Below are positions 1 through 6,697 of a stretch of 6,787 nt of DNA, piece by piece. The position numbers and the translations under genes were made by a program. The stretch lies in assembly GCA_016784825.1 (NCBI GenBank), contig JADHTT010000044.1:1-6787 (forward strand), in the 5' to 3' direction. Position 1 is the first letter of the stretch; each line of letters opens with the position of its first letter. The stretch comes from Campylobacterales bacterium. GTDB lineage: Bacteria > Campylobacterota > Campylobacteria > Campylobacterales > Arcobacteraceae. The notes beneath the pieces were generated by a model. The model did not search any database. It saw nothing but the letters and a program-made list of their open reading frames with translations, and was not told the origin of the DNA.

Positions 1-645
1 AGTTCTATTAAAAAAGTTAAAATTAATACAAAAAATCTTGAAAACTTTTTGGATAATCCTGTATTTGAAATTGAAGAAACTGATAAACAACCACAAATAG
101 GTATTACAAATGGTTTAGCATGGACTGCTGTTGGTGGAGATTTACTTAAGATAGAAGCTATCAAAATAAAAGGTAAAGGTCAACTATCTTTAACAGGTAA
201 GATGGGTGAGGTTATGAAAGAGTCAGCTAAAATATCTTACAGTGTAGTAAAGGTTTTAATTGATAACAAAAAGATTCAAACACCTGCAGAAAACATATAT
301 AACACTTATGATATTCATCTTCATATTCCAGATGGTGCAACACCAAAAGATGGTCCAAGTGCTGGTATTACAATGGCTGTAACTATAGCATCAATATTAA
401 GCGATAAAAAAGTACGAGCAGATGTAGCTATGACTGGAGAATTGTCTTTAACTGGAAAAGTACTCCCTATAGGTGGTCTAAAAGAAAAGCTAATTGCAGC
501 ATATAAAGCTGGTGTAAAGACAGCATTGATACCTTCTAAAAATTATAAAAGAGATTTAAAAGATATACCTGATGAGGTTAAATCAGCTATAAATATTATC
601 TCTGTATCCAGAATAGAAGAGGTATTAAAAGAATCATTGGTTTAG
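1..645 (+). CDS. lon: Lon ATP-dependent protease, C-terminal part (5' end outside window)
   Basis: This is the C-terminal ~214 residues of Lon, the cytosolic AAA+ serine protease that degrades misfolded and regulatory proteins. The frame is open from base 1, so the TTG at 49 is an internal leucine and not the start. The visible part is the proteolytic domain. The nucleophile serine lies in PKDGPSAG (codon 358-360) and the catalytic lysine in LPIGGLKEK (second K, codon 487-489). Their spacing of 43 residues equals that of E. coli Ser679/Lys722. The blocks GLAWTAVGGDLL and RADVAMTGEL are also typical of Lon. The ATPase and N-terminal domains must lie upstream of the window. The gene stops with TAG at 643-645 and is followed after 12 bases by the rhomboid gene, so the two are probably co-transcribed. 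Nothing indicates damage in the visible part. Confidence 0.97.
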   Translation, partial: SSIKKVKINTKNLENFLDNPVFEIEETDKQPQIGITNGLAWTAVGGDLLKIEAIKIKGKGQLSLTGKMGEVMKESAKISYSVVKVLIDNKKIQTPAENIYNTYDIHLHIPDGATPKDGPSAGITMAVTIASILSDKKVRADVAMTGELSLTGKVLPIGGLKEKLIAAYKAGVKTALIPSKNYKRDLKDIPDEVKSAINIISVSRIEEVLKESLV

Positions 646-657
646 GTTATTAATAAA

Positions 658-1188
658 ATGCTAAGCAATGTAAAAACTTTTTCTGCAACTAATATAATCA
701 TATTTATTACTATTATTGGATATTTTATCCAAAATAGTATAGAGCATGGTGCTATCATAATGGGATTAAACTCATTATTTTTGACATATGGATTTTATTG
801 GCAACCACTTACAACAATGTTTACACATGGCGGTTTATTTCATATTGCGATGAATATGTTCGTCTTATTTCAATTTGGAAATCTTGTTGAACAAGCATTT
901 GGTGTTAAAAAGTTTTTAATTATATACTTTGTAGGTGGTATTCTAACTTCATTGTTTAGTTTTTTATATATGTATGGTTTTGATAGTATGTCAAATCTTG
1001 TAGGTGCATCTGGAGCTATATCTGTAATAATTGGTTTAATAGCACTAAAAGATCAATACCAAAGAAAAGGTATGATTATTTGGATACTATTGATATCTTT
1101 TGCTCCACTTTTAATAGGTTTACCTGTAGCTTGGTATGCTCATCTAATTGGTTTTGGGATTGGTTGGATTCTAGGATACTTTATTTAG
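658..1188 (+). CDS. Rhomboid family intramembrane serine protease
   Basis: A 176-residue polytopic membrane protein with about six hydrophobic helices, the minimal bacterial rhomboid fold. It would cleave transmembrane segments of other proteins within the inner membrane. Key features are visible: the HxxxN motif in helix 2 (H62, N66 in FHIAMN), the nucleophile S118 in GASGA in helix 4, and the catalytic H162 in WYAHLIGFGIG in helix 6. All catalytic residues are present, so it is predicted active; its substrate cannot be told from sequence. The ATG at 658 is in the same frame as the upstream lon stop codon, with only four codons between and no other common start, so the start is secure. The ribosome site is weak (TAGG overlapping the lon stop). 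The gene ends at 1188, overlapping the convergent minus-strand gene by 8 bases. Confidence 0.94.
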   Translation: MLSNVKTFSATNIIIFITIIGYFIQNSIEHGAIIMGLNSLFLTYGFYWQPLTTMFTHGGLFHIAMNMFVLFQFGNLVEQAFGVKKFLIIYFVGGILTSLFSFLYMYGFDSMSNLVGASGAISVIIGLIALKDQYQRKGMIIWILLISFAPLLIGLPVAWYAHLIGFGIGWILGYFI

Positions 1189-1204
1189 AAGTATCTCTTT
1201 TTCT
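1174..1204 (+). terminator. Intrinsic terminator of lon-rhomboid, embedded in overlapping gene ends
   Basis: A perfect 7-bp stem, GATACTT (1175-1181) with AAGTATC (1189-1195), is extended by a possible G-T pair (1174/1196). It encloses a 7-base loop and is followed on the plus strand by TCTTTTTCT. The loop contains the rhomboid TAG, and the stem/loop junction contains the TAA of the minus-strand gene. No T-run follows the stem in the minus direction, so it should act only on the plus-strand transcript. The stem is AT-rich with two G-C pairs, so its strength is uncertain. Confidence 0.55.
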
Positions 1205-1453
1205 AGCCTTAAAATAGATATACATACCACTAATACTCATAAATAAAACACCTAATCCTAAAAATATTCCAATATAAGGCATAATGATTTCCCAAGTATG
1301 TAATGAAACTAAAAACGATTTTGTTTCTTTTCCATAAAGTTCTGTTTTTCTAAAAAGTAGTACCATTCCACTAATAGATAAGATTATTAAAAATGGTGCT
1401 AAAATAATTCCAATTTTTTTATGTATATTTCTCATTGCTACACTAAATGACAT
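1181..1453 (-). CDS. Small two-helix PepSY-TM-like membrane protein
   Basis: A predicted 90-residue inner-membrane protein with two hydrophobic helices (about residues 14-34 and 57-80), a short polar linker, and a basic C-terminus (KARKRDTSK). The N-terminal RNIHKKIGIILAPFLIILSISG and the later LHTWE followed by SISGMYIYFKARKR resemble the first and last helices of PepSY-associated TM proteins, without the periplasmic PepSY domain. The pentapeptide SISGM occurs in both helices (26-30 and 73-77), and histidines sit before each helix (H11, H52). Function is unknown; an accessory role in a membrane redox or metal process is only speculation. The start is uncertain. ATG 1453 overlaps the permease gene by 16 bases, while ATG 1435 (84 residues, MRNIHKK) begins two bases after its stop; neither has a clear ribosome site. 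It is the last gene of the panB cluster. Confidence 0.72.
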   Translation of the reverse strand: MSFSVAMRNIHKKIGIILAPFLIILSISGMVLLFRKTELYGKETKSFLVSLHTWEIIMPYIGIFLGLGVLFMSISGMYIYFKARKRDTSK

Positions 1454-2466
1454 TTTTTTATAATATATAAAATTGATATGAAAAATGTAACTGTTGCAGG
1501 TCCTATAATCATACCCCAAAAACCAAATGTGCTAAGTCCCGCTAGTATAGAGAAGAATATAACTATCTCATTGATATTTGTAGGAGTTTTAACTACTTGA
1601 TTATTTATATAACTAATTATCATTGGTTTTATTATAGTGTCTGCAATAATAGATATAACTATAATTGAATATAGCATGATATAAACAGCACTAGATATAT
1701 CTTCACTGAAAATTTCAATTAGTGCAATTGGTACCCACATTAATGCTCCACCAACTACTGGTATTAAAGATGCAAATCCATAAAGAATTCCTGTAAGAAG
1801 ACCATCATATCCAAATTGTGAAACAAATACACCAAATAGGACCCCTTCAAGTAATGCTGTAGCAATGATTGAATAAAAAACAACACCCATTACATTTGAT
1901 ACTTCAGCAAATAGTTCATTACTATCTTCTTTTTTTAGAGGTAAAAGATCTTTTACATATGACACTAATTCTCTACTATAGTATACAAAGAATGTATAAA
2001 ATACCAATATCATAATCATATCAACTATAAATGATGCTGTATTTTTACCTAGATAGCTTCCTACTGATAATACTTGTGATACTATAGATTTAATATCAAT
2101 ATTATTTAGTATCTCTTGTAGTTGCATTTTTATAAACTCAAAATCATTTGAAATATTTCCAACAAATATCTTAGCTTGTTCAAATAAAGATATTAAGGAC
2201 TCTTGATTAACTGTATTTATATATTGTACAAATGATGAAATAAAATATAATAATGGTATAAAAAACAATAAACCAAGCAACAAAGTCATACTAATTGTTG
2301 TTAGTAGATTATTATTAAATCTAAACTCTAAATGTGTCTTAATACTGTTTGTAGCGATTGCTAAAAGTAGGGCTACTGAAATTGATTTTAAAAATGGATC
2401 AAAAAGTTGCCATAATATTGCAAGTGTAATAAGTAATACAACACTTAAAAAATGTATCGGTTTCAT
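1438..2466 (-). CDS. AI-2E family transporter (PerM/TqsA/YhhT-type permease)
   Basis: A 342-residue inner-membrane protein of the AI-2 exporter superfamily. Members are proposed to export autoinducer-2 or to work as ion or solute antiporters, so the substrate here is open. The family layout is visible: two N-terminal helices (about 5-40), a helix at 54-80, a more polar segment (about 81-145), then a bundle of helices from 146 to the end. Recognisable blocks are YGFASLIPVVGGALMWVP (229-246), DTIIKPMII (276-284) and ILAGLSTFGFWGMIIGPA (307-324). Length is normal for the family (about 340-370). The ATG shares its A with the last base of the ruvB stop (TAATG), and GGGAG lies 9 bases upstream inside ruvB, so translation is probably coupled to ruvB. 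The end overlaps the small PepSY-TM-like gene. Confidence 0.92.
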   Translation of the reverse strand: MKPIHFLSVVLLITLAILWQLFDPFLKSISVALLLAIATNSIKTHLEFRFNNNLLTTISMTLLLGLLFFIPLLYFISSFVQYINTVNQESLISLFEQAKIFVGNISNDFEFIKMQLQEILNNIDIKSIVSQVLSVGSYLGKNTASFIVDMIMILVFYTFFVYYSRELVSYVKDLLPLKKEDSNELFAEVSNVMGVVFYSIIATALLEGVLFGVFVSQFGYDGLLTGILYGFASLIPVVGGALMWVPIALIEIFSEDISSAVYIMLYSIIVISIIADTIIKPMIISYINNQVVKTPTNINEIVIFFSILAGLSTFGFWGMIIGPATVTFFISILYIIKKCHLV

Positions 2467-3491
2467 TAAAATAAACTCCCATCACTAGTTTGATTGTTTT
2501 GTGGAGGTGTTAATCTAAATAGTTCATAGCTCTTAACTGTAGCTACTCTACCACGAGCAGTTCTTTCTATATATCCATTTGCTAAAAGATATGGCTCAAT
2601 TGCATCCTCAATAGTTCCTTCATCTTCACTAAGTGCAGCTGCAATTGTACTAAGTCCCATTGGACGCCCTTTATTTGATAAAAGTAATTCAAGTAGTTTT
2701 AAATCCATTTCATCAAATCCAGTTTCACTTACACCTAATTCATTTAGGGCAAAAGCAGATCTTGATAAATTTATCATATCTTCATTTTCAACTTCTGCAA
2801 AGTCTCTTACTCGTCTAAGAAGTCGCAAGGCTACTCTTGGAGTACCTCTACTTCTTCTTGCTATTTCTAAGCTCGCATCATCATGTGATATTTTATTTAA
2901 TTTATGTGAGGCTTGGACAATAATATTTGATAGTTCATCATCTGAATAAAATTGCATCCTAAAATGCATTCCAAATCGTTCTCTAAGTGGATTTGAAATC
3001 ATACCAGCTCTTGTAGTAGCACCAATTAATGTAAATCTTGGTAAGTCAATTTTAACAGTTTGTGCAGCAGGTCCAGAACCTATAATAATATCTAATCTAT
3101 AATCTTCCATAGCAGAATATAATATCTCTTCAACTGCTGGACTTAATCTATGTATCTCATCTATAAAAAGGATGTCACCCTCTTCAAGATTTGTTAAAAT
3201 TGCTGCAAGGTCACCTGACTTATCTATCATAGGGGCTGCAGTCACTTTGATATTTGATCCCATCTCATTTGATATAAGATATGAAAGTGTAGTTTTTCCA
3301 AGTCCTGGAGGTCCAAAGAAAAGAATGTGATCTAATGCCTCATCTCTTTTTTTACTAGCTTCTATAAAAACTCGTAAGTTTTTTTTGATCTTTTCTTGAC
3401 CAATATATTCATCCCAAATAGATGGACGAAGAGAAACTTCTGATGAATCCTCTTCAAATGATATAGTTTCTAAATCAACAATTCTTTCCAC
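2466..3491 (-). CDS. ruvB: Holliday junction branch migration ATPase RuvB
   Basis: A 341-residue AAA+ motor that, with RuvA, drives branch migration of Holliday junctions during recombinational repair in the cytoplasm. Visible in order: the N-terminal [13 protein letters not shown], Walker [10 protein letters not shown] (60-68, K66), Walker B with DEIH (111-114), IGATTRAG (156-163), the arginine-finger region NPLRERFG (167-174), sensor-2 [14 protein letters not shown] (214-227), and a C-terminal winged helix containing [12 protein letters not shown] and [12 protein letters not shown]. The length is normal. The start is GTG, overlapping the panB stop by one base (TAGTG), with GAAGAG 5 bases upstream; the protein is full length from here. 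No ruvA or ruvC is adjacent. The gene sits between a vitamin-biosynthesis gene and a permease, so its expression probably follows the panB promoter. Confidence 0.98.
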   Translation of the reverse strand: MERIVDLETISFEEDSSEVSLRPSIWDEYIGQEKIKKNLRVFIEASKKRDEALDHILFFGPPGLGKTTLSYLISNEMGSNIKVTAAPMIDKSGDLAAILTNLEEGDILFIDEIHRLSPAVEEILYSAMEDYRLDIIIGSGPAAQTVKIDLPRFTLIGATTRAGMISNPLRERFGMHFRMQFYSDDELSNIIVQASHKLNKISHDDASLEIARRSRGTPRVALRLLRRVRDFAEVENEDMINLSRSAFALNELGVSETGFDEMDLKLLELLLSNKGRPMGLSTIAAALSEDEGTIEDAIEPYLLANGYIERTARGRVATVKSYELFRLTPPQNNQTSDGSLF

Positions 3492-4282
3492 TAATACTCT
3501 TCATCTTTATTTGGAAATGAACCATCTTTAACATCACTGTTAAATTGATTAAGACCATCTTTTATAAGCTTAGCCCCATCAAGGTATTGTCTTACAAATT
3601 TTGGTTTAAATTCTTCAAAGAATCCAAACATATCAGACCATACAAGTACCTGACCATCTACATCTTTTCCTGCACCTATACCAATTACAGGAACACTTAC
3701 TGCTTGGGTAATTGCTTTTGCGGCTTCAGATTTTACCCCTTCAACTACAATAGCAAATGCACCAGCAGCTTCAACAGCTTTTGCATCTTCTATAAGTGAA
3801 GCAATATTTGATTCATCTTTACCTTTTACCTTGTATCCACCTTCACTTCGTACAAATTGAGGCATTAGTCCAATATGACCCATAACAGCAATAGAATTAG
3901 ATGTAAGGGCTTTAATAATTGGTGCTTTTTCTACTCCACCTTCTATTTTAATAGCAGCTGCTTGAGTTTGCTGATATACTTTTACAGCAGACTCTAAAGC
4001 TAGCTTTTCATCTGTATATGTTCCAAAAGGCATATCACACACTACAAATGTATTTGGTGCTCCAGTACACACAGCTTGTGTATGATATATCATTTGATCA
4101 AGAGTTGCACTTAGCGTATCTTCTTTACCTGCAAAGCTCATATTTAAACTGTCACCAACTAGTATCATATCGACATTTTGATCTAATAGTTTTGCAAATA
4201 GTGCATCATAAGCTGTCACCATTACTAGTTTATTATTATTTGTTTTTGCTTTTTGTAAAGATGTAATTGTTTGTTTAGACAA
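3491..4282 (-). CDS. panB: 3-methyl-2-oxobutanoate hydroxymethyltransferase (ketopantoate hydroxymethyltransferase)
   Basis: PanB transfers a hydroxymethyl group from 5,10-methylene-tetrahydrofolate to 2-oxoisovalerate, giving ketopantoate, the first committed step to pantothenate and CoA in the cytosol. At 263 residues it matches E. coli PanB (264). Visible family features are MVTAYD (21-26), the Mg/substrate aspartates in LVGDS (D44) and CDMPFG (D83), IKIEGG (E114), GHIGLMPQ (135-142), the catalytic base E181 in VVEGV, and PVIGIGAG (198-205). The start is TTG, supported by AGGA 6 bases upstream; the next methionine (residue 21) lies inside the conserved core. It leads the minus-strand cluster panB-ruvB-permease-small membrane protein. 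panC and panD are not in the window. Confidence 0.97.
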   Translation of the reverse strand: MSKQTITSLQKAKTNNNKLVMVTAYDALFAKLLDQNVDMILVGDSLNMSFAGKEDTLSATLDQMIYHTQAVCTGAPNTFVVCDMPFGTYTDEKLALESAVKVYQQTQAAAIKIEGGVEKAPIIKALTSNSIAVMGHIGLMPQFVRSEGGYKVKGKDESNIASLIEDAKAVEAAGAFAIVVEGVKSEAAKAITQAVSVPVIGIGAGKDVDGQVLVWSDMFGFFEEFKPKFVRQYLDGAKLIKDGLNQFNSDVKDGSFPNKDEEY

Positions 4283-4288
4283 GATAAA

Positions 4289-4292
4289 TCCT
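4289..4292 (-). promoter_or_regulatory. Shine-Dalgarno site deciding the panB TTG start
   Basis: AGGA on the minus strand lies 6 bases upstream of the TTG codon at 4282. It is the only ribosome-site match near the N-terminus, and there is no upstream ATG or GTG at suitable spacing, so it fixes the non-ATG start. Confidence 0.7.
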
Positions 4293-4353
4293 AATAGTTT
4301 TAAATTATTTTAACTTATTATATCAAAGGGTAGTTAAAACTTTAAAACTATTA
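4292..4353. repeat. 13-bp inverted repeat upstream of panB
   Basis: TAATAGTTTTAAA at 4292-4304 is exactly inverted at 4341-4353 (TTTAAAACTATTA), separated by 36 bases. The downstream arm (in minus-strand terms) includes the first base of the panB ribosome site. The upstream arm is shared with a shorter hairpin at 4345-4362. The panB promoter lies in the spacer. The repeat is seen directly; its function is not known, and chance similarity in AT-rich DNA is possible. Confidence 0.6.
4317..4346 (-). promoter_or_regulatory. Predicted promoter of the panB-ruvB operon
   Basis: On the minus strand TGATATAAT gives a perfect -10 hexamer (4322-4317) with the extended TG motif. About 17-18 bases upstream there is only a poor -35 match (TTAAAG/TTTAAA, about 4346-4340), which is common in Campylobacterota. 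Transcription would begin near 4310, leaving about 28 untranslated bases before the panB TTG and including the AGGA site. Confidence 0.6.
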
Positions 4354-4362
4354 AGATAGTTT
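4336..4362 (-). terminator. Possible weak terminator after the FCSD gene
   Basis: A 7-bp perfect stem, AAACTAT with ATAGTTT, and a 4-base loop (4345-4362) begins in the stop codon of the flavoprotein gene. On the minus strand it is followed by TAAAGTTTT. Each arm has a single G or C and the T-run is interrupted, so termination is probably incomplete at best. Confidence 0.3.
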
Positions 4363-5806
4363 AATATTTAAATGGTGTTTCTACAATTGCTTGATACCAT
4401 CCAATAAGACCATATCCATTTGTAAAACTTGTCTTAGTGCCGTATGGTTTGGCTTGACCTTGCTTTGTAATTTTAATTTTTTTTGCAATTTCAATTGCTT
4501 TTAGTGGATCACTTGATACCATTGAAAAGCATGTAATACCAGCTTCTGTCATATCAATTTTATCAATACCTTCTAGTATCCTTTTGGCAATTGATTTACC
4601 AACCAATATCCCCATAGACGCTGATACTTGTGCAGATGGGCTTAATGTATGGAACCCTACAATATCTCCAACGGCATATACAGTATTATCTGATACTGAG
4701 TACATTTTTTTAGGTGCACAGATAATACCACCCCAATTGTCTTTTTTTACTTTAAAAAAATTAGTTGTTATATTTGCTTTATGTCTTGGCATAATGTTGG
4801 CTAAAGAATAATCAATATGTTTAATTATCCCCTCATCATCATCAAAATTATCATTAAACTTTACTTCTATTGTTTTAGTATCAAAATTCACATCTTTAAC
4901 CTTTGCAGTTGCAAATGATTCTTCAACTATTGAAAAGTTTTCTTTTGATTTAAAATTATCTAATGTATATCCAGCCTTTTTGATTCTACTTTCCATATCA
5001 GATCCACTCATACCATTAAATTTAATAGTATCTTTGTGATACTTAATAAACATCTCAATAAATTTTGCACCTTTTGCTTTTGGGCTAGGGCTATTATCTA
5101 GTATATGTACTGATCCTTTAAGTTTATATTTTTTGATAAACTCAGATACCATACAAGCTCTTTCATATGCTGCTGGTAAACATCTAACCTTCCCACCAAA
5201 TGGAGGTACAATAATAAAATCACCTTCTCCTCCATTTTGTTTCCATTCTTGCATTTGTGATAGTAAAATATTTTTTTCTATTCCAGAATCTGAAATCATA
5301 CCAGATGGAGTTTCTTTTTGTGCTCTTTGGATTTTCTCTTTATCCCAGTTTGGAAATGATTTTTTATAGTCATTTGATATTCCAGTAGCCACAACTACAT
5401 AGTCATAAGATATATCACCTTTTGTTGTAGTAATTATTTTCTTTTCAATGTCGGCATCTAATACTTCTGTAATGATTACATTTATATTATGATTCTTTTT
5501 TGTAGATTTATAATCATATTTAAAAGTAATACCTTCATCTTGTACTACTTCTTTAACTTCACCAAATAGTGTATTACTCATTGGACATGCAAAATATTCT
5601 TTATTTTGTTCCAAAATAATCACTTCTATTTTGTTATCTGGATCATTTGCTTTGATAGATTGTGCAGTATTTATCCCACCAATACCACCACCAACGACAA
5701 CAACTCTTGTTTTATTTGTCTTGCTTGGTAATGAGTTTGCATTAATTGTTAGTGTAGATGCACACAATCCTAATCCAATTGTTTGTATAAAATTTCTTCT
5801 TTTCAT
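4361..5806 (-). CDS. fccB: Tat-exported flavocytochrome c sulfide dehydrogenase-type FAD protein (FccB/SoxF-like)
   Basis: A 481-residue FAD-dependent oxidoreductase predicted to act in the periplasm, oxidising sulfide and passing electrons to a c-type cytochrome. The N-terminus has a twin-arginine signal (KRRNFIQ, residues 2-8, then a hydrophobic stretch). The FAD-binding VVVGGGIGG follows (36-44), then ATGIS (140-144), and AVGD (378-381) of the second FAD motif. Three cysteines match the known FccB positions: C74 in FACPMSN (the covalent FAD site in Allochromatium) and the redox pair C209 (RCLPAAYERA) and C426 (ITCFSM). The C-terminal ~70 residues resemble the FCSD flavin-binding domain. 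It is some 50 residues longer than Allochromatium FccB, mostly around residues 265-335. ATG 5806 has AAGG 6 bases upstream. No cytochrome subunit gene adjoins it. A sulfide:quinone reductase relative or another sulfur substrate remains possible. Confidence 0.87.
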   Translation of the reverse strand: MKRRNFIQTIGLGLCASTLTINANSLPSKTNKTRVVVVGGGIGGINTAQSIKANDPDNKIEVIILEQNKEYFACPMSNTLFGEVKEVVQDEGITFKYDYKSTKKNHNINVIITEVLDADIEKKIITTTKGDISYDYVVVATGISNDYKKSFPNWDKEKIQRAQKETPSGMISDSGIEKNILLSQMQEWKQNGGEGDFIIVPPFGGKVRCLPAAYERACMVSEFIKKYKLKGSVHILDNSPSPKAKGAKFIEMFIKYHKDTIKFNGMSGSDMESRIKKAGYTLDNFKSKENFSIVEESFATAKVKDVNFDTKTIEVKFNDNFDDDEGIIKHIDYSLANIMPRHKANITTNFFKVKKDNWGGIICAPKKMYSVSDNTVYAVGDIVGFHTLSPSAQVSASMGILVGKSIAKRILEGIDKIDMTEAGITCFSMVSSDPLKAIEIAKKIKITKQGQAKPYGTKTSFTNGYGLIGWYQAIVETPFKY

Positions 5807-5820
5807 TTAAAACCTTGTAA

Positions 5821-5864
5821 TATAATATGTTATTATAATAAATATATCTTAAATTTATATTATA
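5821..5864 (-). promoter_or_regulatory. Candidate promoter region for the FCSD gene
   Basis: Two TATAAT hexamers occur on the minus strand, at 5837-5832 and 5864-5859, upstream of the AAGG ribosome site (5816-5813). Neither has a good -35. The nearer one would leave a leader of about 20 bases. It also lies in a 17-base palindrome (5821-5837, TATAATA-TGT-TATTATA). In DNA this AT-rich, such matches are expected by chance, so confidence is low. Confidence 0.35.
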
Positions 5865-5887
5865 AAGTATAATTAGAATAATGTAGG

Positions 5888-5935
5888 TATATTTTTTATA
5901 ATCTTTTTGATATTATGTCACATTAAATAAAAAGG
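5888..5935 (+). promoter_or_regulatory. Candidate promoter and ribosome site for trpA
   Basis: TGATATTAT at 5908-5916 is an extended -10 one base off consensus, preceded by T-rich DNA (TTTTTTATAAT, 5892-5902), as in many Campylobacterota promoters that lack a -35. The start of transcription would be near 5923. AAAGG at 5931-5935 is the likely ribosome site, with a rather long 11-base spacing to ATG 5947. Alternative TATAAT boxes are at 5868-5873 and 5897-5902. No attenuator or leader peptide with tryptophan codons is visible. Confidence 0.4.
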
Positions 5936-5946
5936 TATTTAGCAAT

Positions 5947-6690
5947 ATGGATAAAAAATTAGTAGGATTTATTACAGCATCTTTACCAGAAAATAATTTC
6001 ACAGTAGATTTAGCACTTAGTATGAAAGATGCAGGTGTTGACACACTTGAACTTGGAATACCATTTTCTGATCCTGTTGCAGATGGACCAGTGATTGAAA
6101 AAGCAAGTTTAAAAGCACTTCAAAATGGATTTAAGCTAAAAGATTTATTTGAAATCTCAAGTGCTATTGCACCACAAATGGATACACTGTGGATGGGATA
6201 TATGAATCCATATTACCATTATGGGATGGAAGAGTTCTTAGCAAAAGGGAAAGAATTTAATATTCAAGGCTCAATTATCCCTGATTTACCTTACGAAGAG
6301 GCTAAAGCTTACAAAGATATGTTTAATAAGTACGATCAACATCTAATTGATTTTGTTGCACCAACTGATAGTTTGGAAAGAATTAAAACAATCACAGCAA
6401 ATAGTAGTAAATTTATTTATATGGTTGCATATGCAGGTATTACAGGAAGTGGTGCTAAAGAGGATCTTACAAAGATTATAGAAGATGTAAGATCTTGTAC
6501 ATCAACTCCACTTTATATTGGGTTTGGTGTAGATCAAAATACAGCAAAAGATAAAGCAAAAGGTGTAGATGGTGTAATCGTTGGAAGTGCTTTTGTTAAA
6601 AAACTTCTTGATGATAGTTTATCAAATAATGAAAAAATTAAATCTATTTGCGAAATTGCTAGGGAAATTAAAGACAAAATTAACGAATAG
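5947..6690 (+). CDS. trpA: Tryptophan synthase alpha chain
   Basis: TrpA splits indole-3-glycerol phosphate into indole and glyceraldehyde-3-phosphate. The indole is channelled to TrpB in the cytosolic alpha2beta2 complex. The 247-residue TIM barrel shows the catalytic E35 (TLELGIPFSDP) and D46 (VADGP), equivalent to E. coli Glu49 and Asp60 with identical spacing. It also shows the family block AYAGITGSG (161-169) and the phosphate-binding IGFGV (191-195) and VGSAFV (212-217). The N-terminus is about 14 residues shorter than in E. coli, so the first helix is missing. No alternative start exists upstream because a stop lies in frame at 5908 and there is no ATG, GTG or TTG between. trpB is not in the window: the upstream neighbour is divergent and the downstream one convergent. 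The gene appears to be transcribed alone. Confidence 0.97.
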   Translation: MDKKLVGFITASLPENNFTVDLALSMKDAGVDTLELGIPFSDPVADGPVIEKASLKALQNGFKLKDLFEISSAIAPQMDTLWMGYMNPYYHYGMEEFLAKGKEFNIQGSIIPDLPYEEAKAYKDMFNKYDQHLIDFVAPTDSLERIKTITANSSKFIYMVAYAGITGSGAKEDLTKIIEDVRSCTSTPLYIGFGVDQNTAKDKAKGVDGVIVGSAFVKKLLDDSLSNNEKIKSICEIAREIKDKINE

Positions 6691-6697
6691 TGATTTT

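Noticed and set aside
49..51. TTG at 49 as the start of the first gene
   Set aside because: The frame is open to base 1 and the upstream residues continue a Lon-like sequence; the gene is simply cut by the window edge.
1174..1195. Bidirectional terminator at the rhomboid/small-protein junction
   Set aside because: Only the plus direction has a T-run after the stem; the minus direction continues into mixed sequence.
1454..1519. 22-residue N-terminal extension of the small membrane protein
   Set aside because: It lies wholly within the permease gene in another frame, has polar aromatic residues unlike the family, and internal ATGs at 1453 or 1435 fit the gene junction.
3545..3799. Plus-strand open frame inside panB
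   Set aside because: Antisense shadow of a strongly recognised gene; its cysteine-, tyrosine- and phenylalanine-rich sequence is an artefact of reverse-complement codons.
4018..4266. Second plus-strand open frame inside panB
   Set aside because: Antisense shadow with no domain-like sequence and no ribosome site of note.
4584..4811. Plus-strand open frame inside the FCSD gene
   Set aside because: Antisense shadow of the flavoprotein coding sequence.
5133..5369. Another plus-strand open frame inside the FCSD gene
   Set aside because: Antisense shadow; composition follows from the opposite strand.
5807..5946. Small RNA, tryptophan leader peptide or attenuator upstream of trpA
   Set aside because: No short frame with tryptophan codons and no stable hairpin was seen; the region is just very AT-rich.
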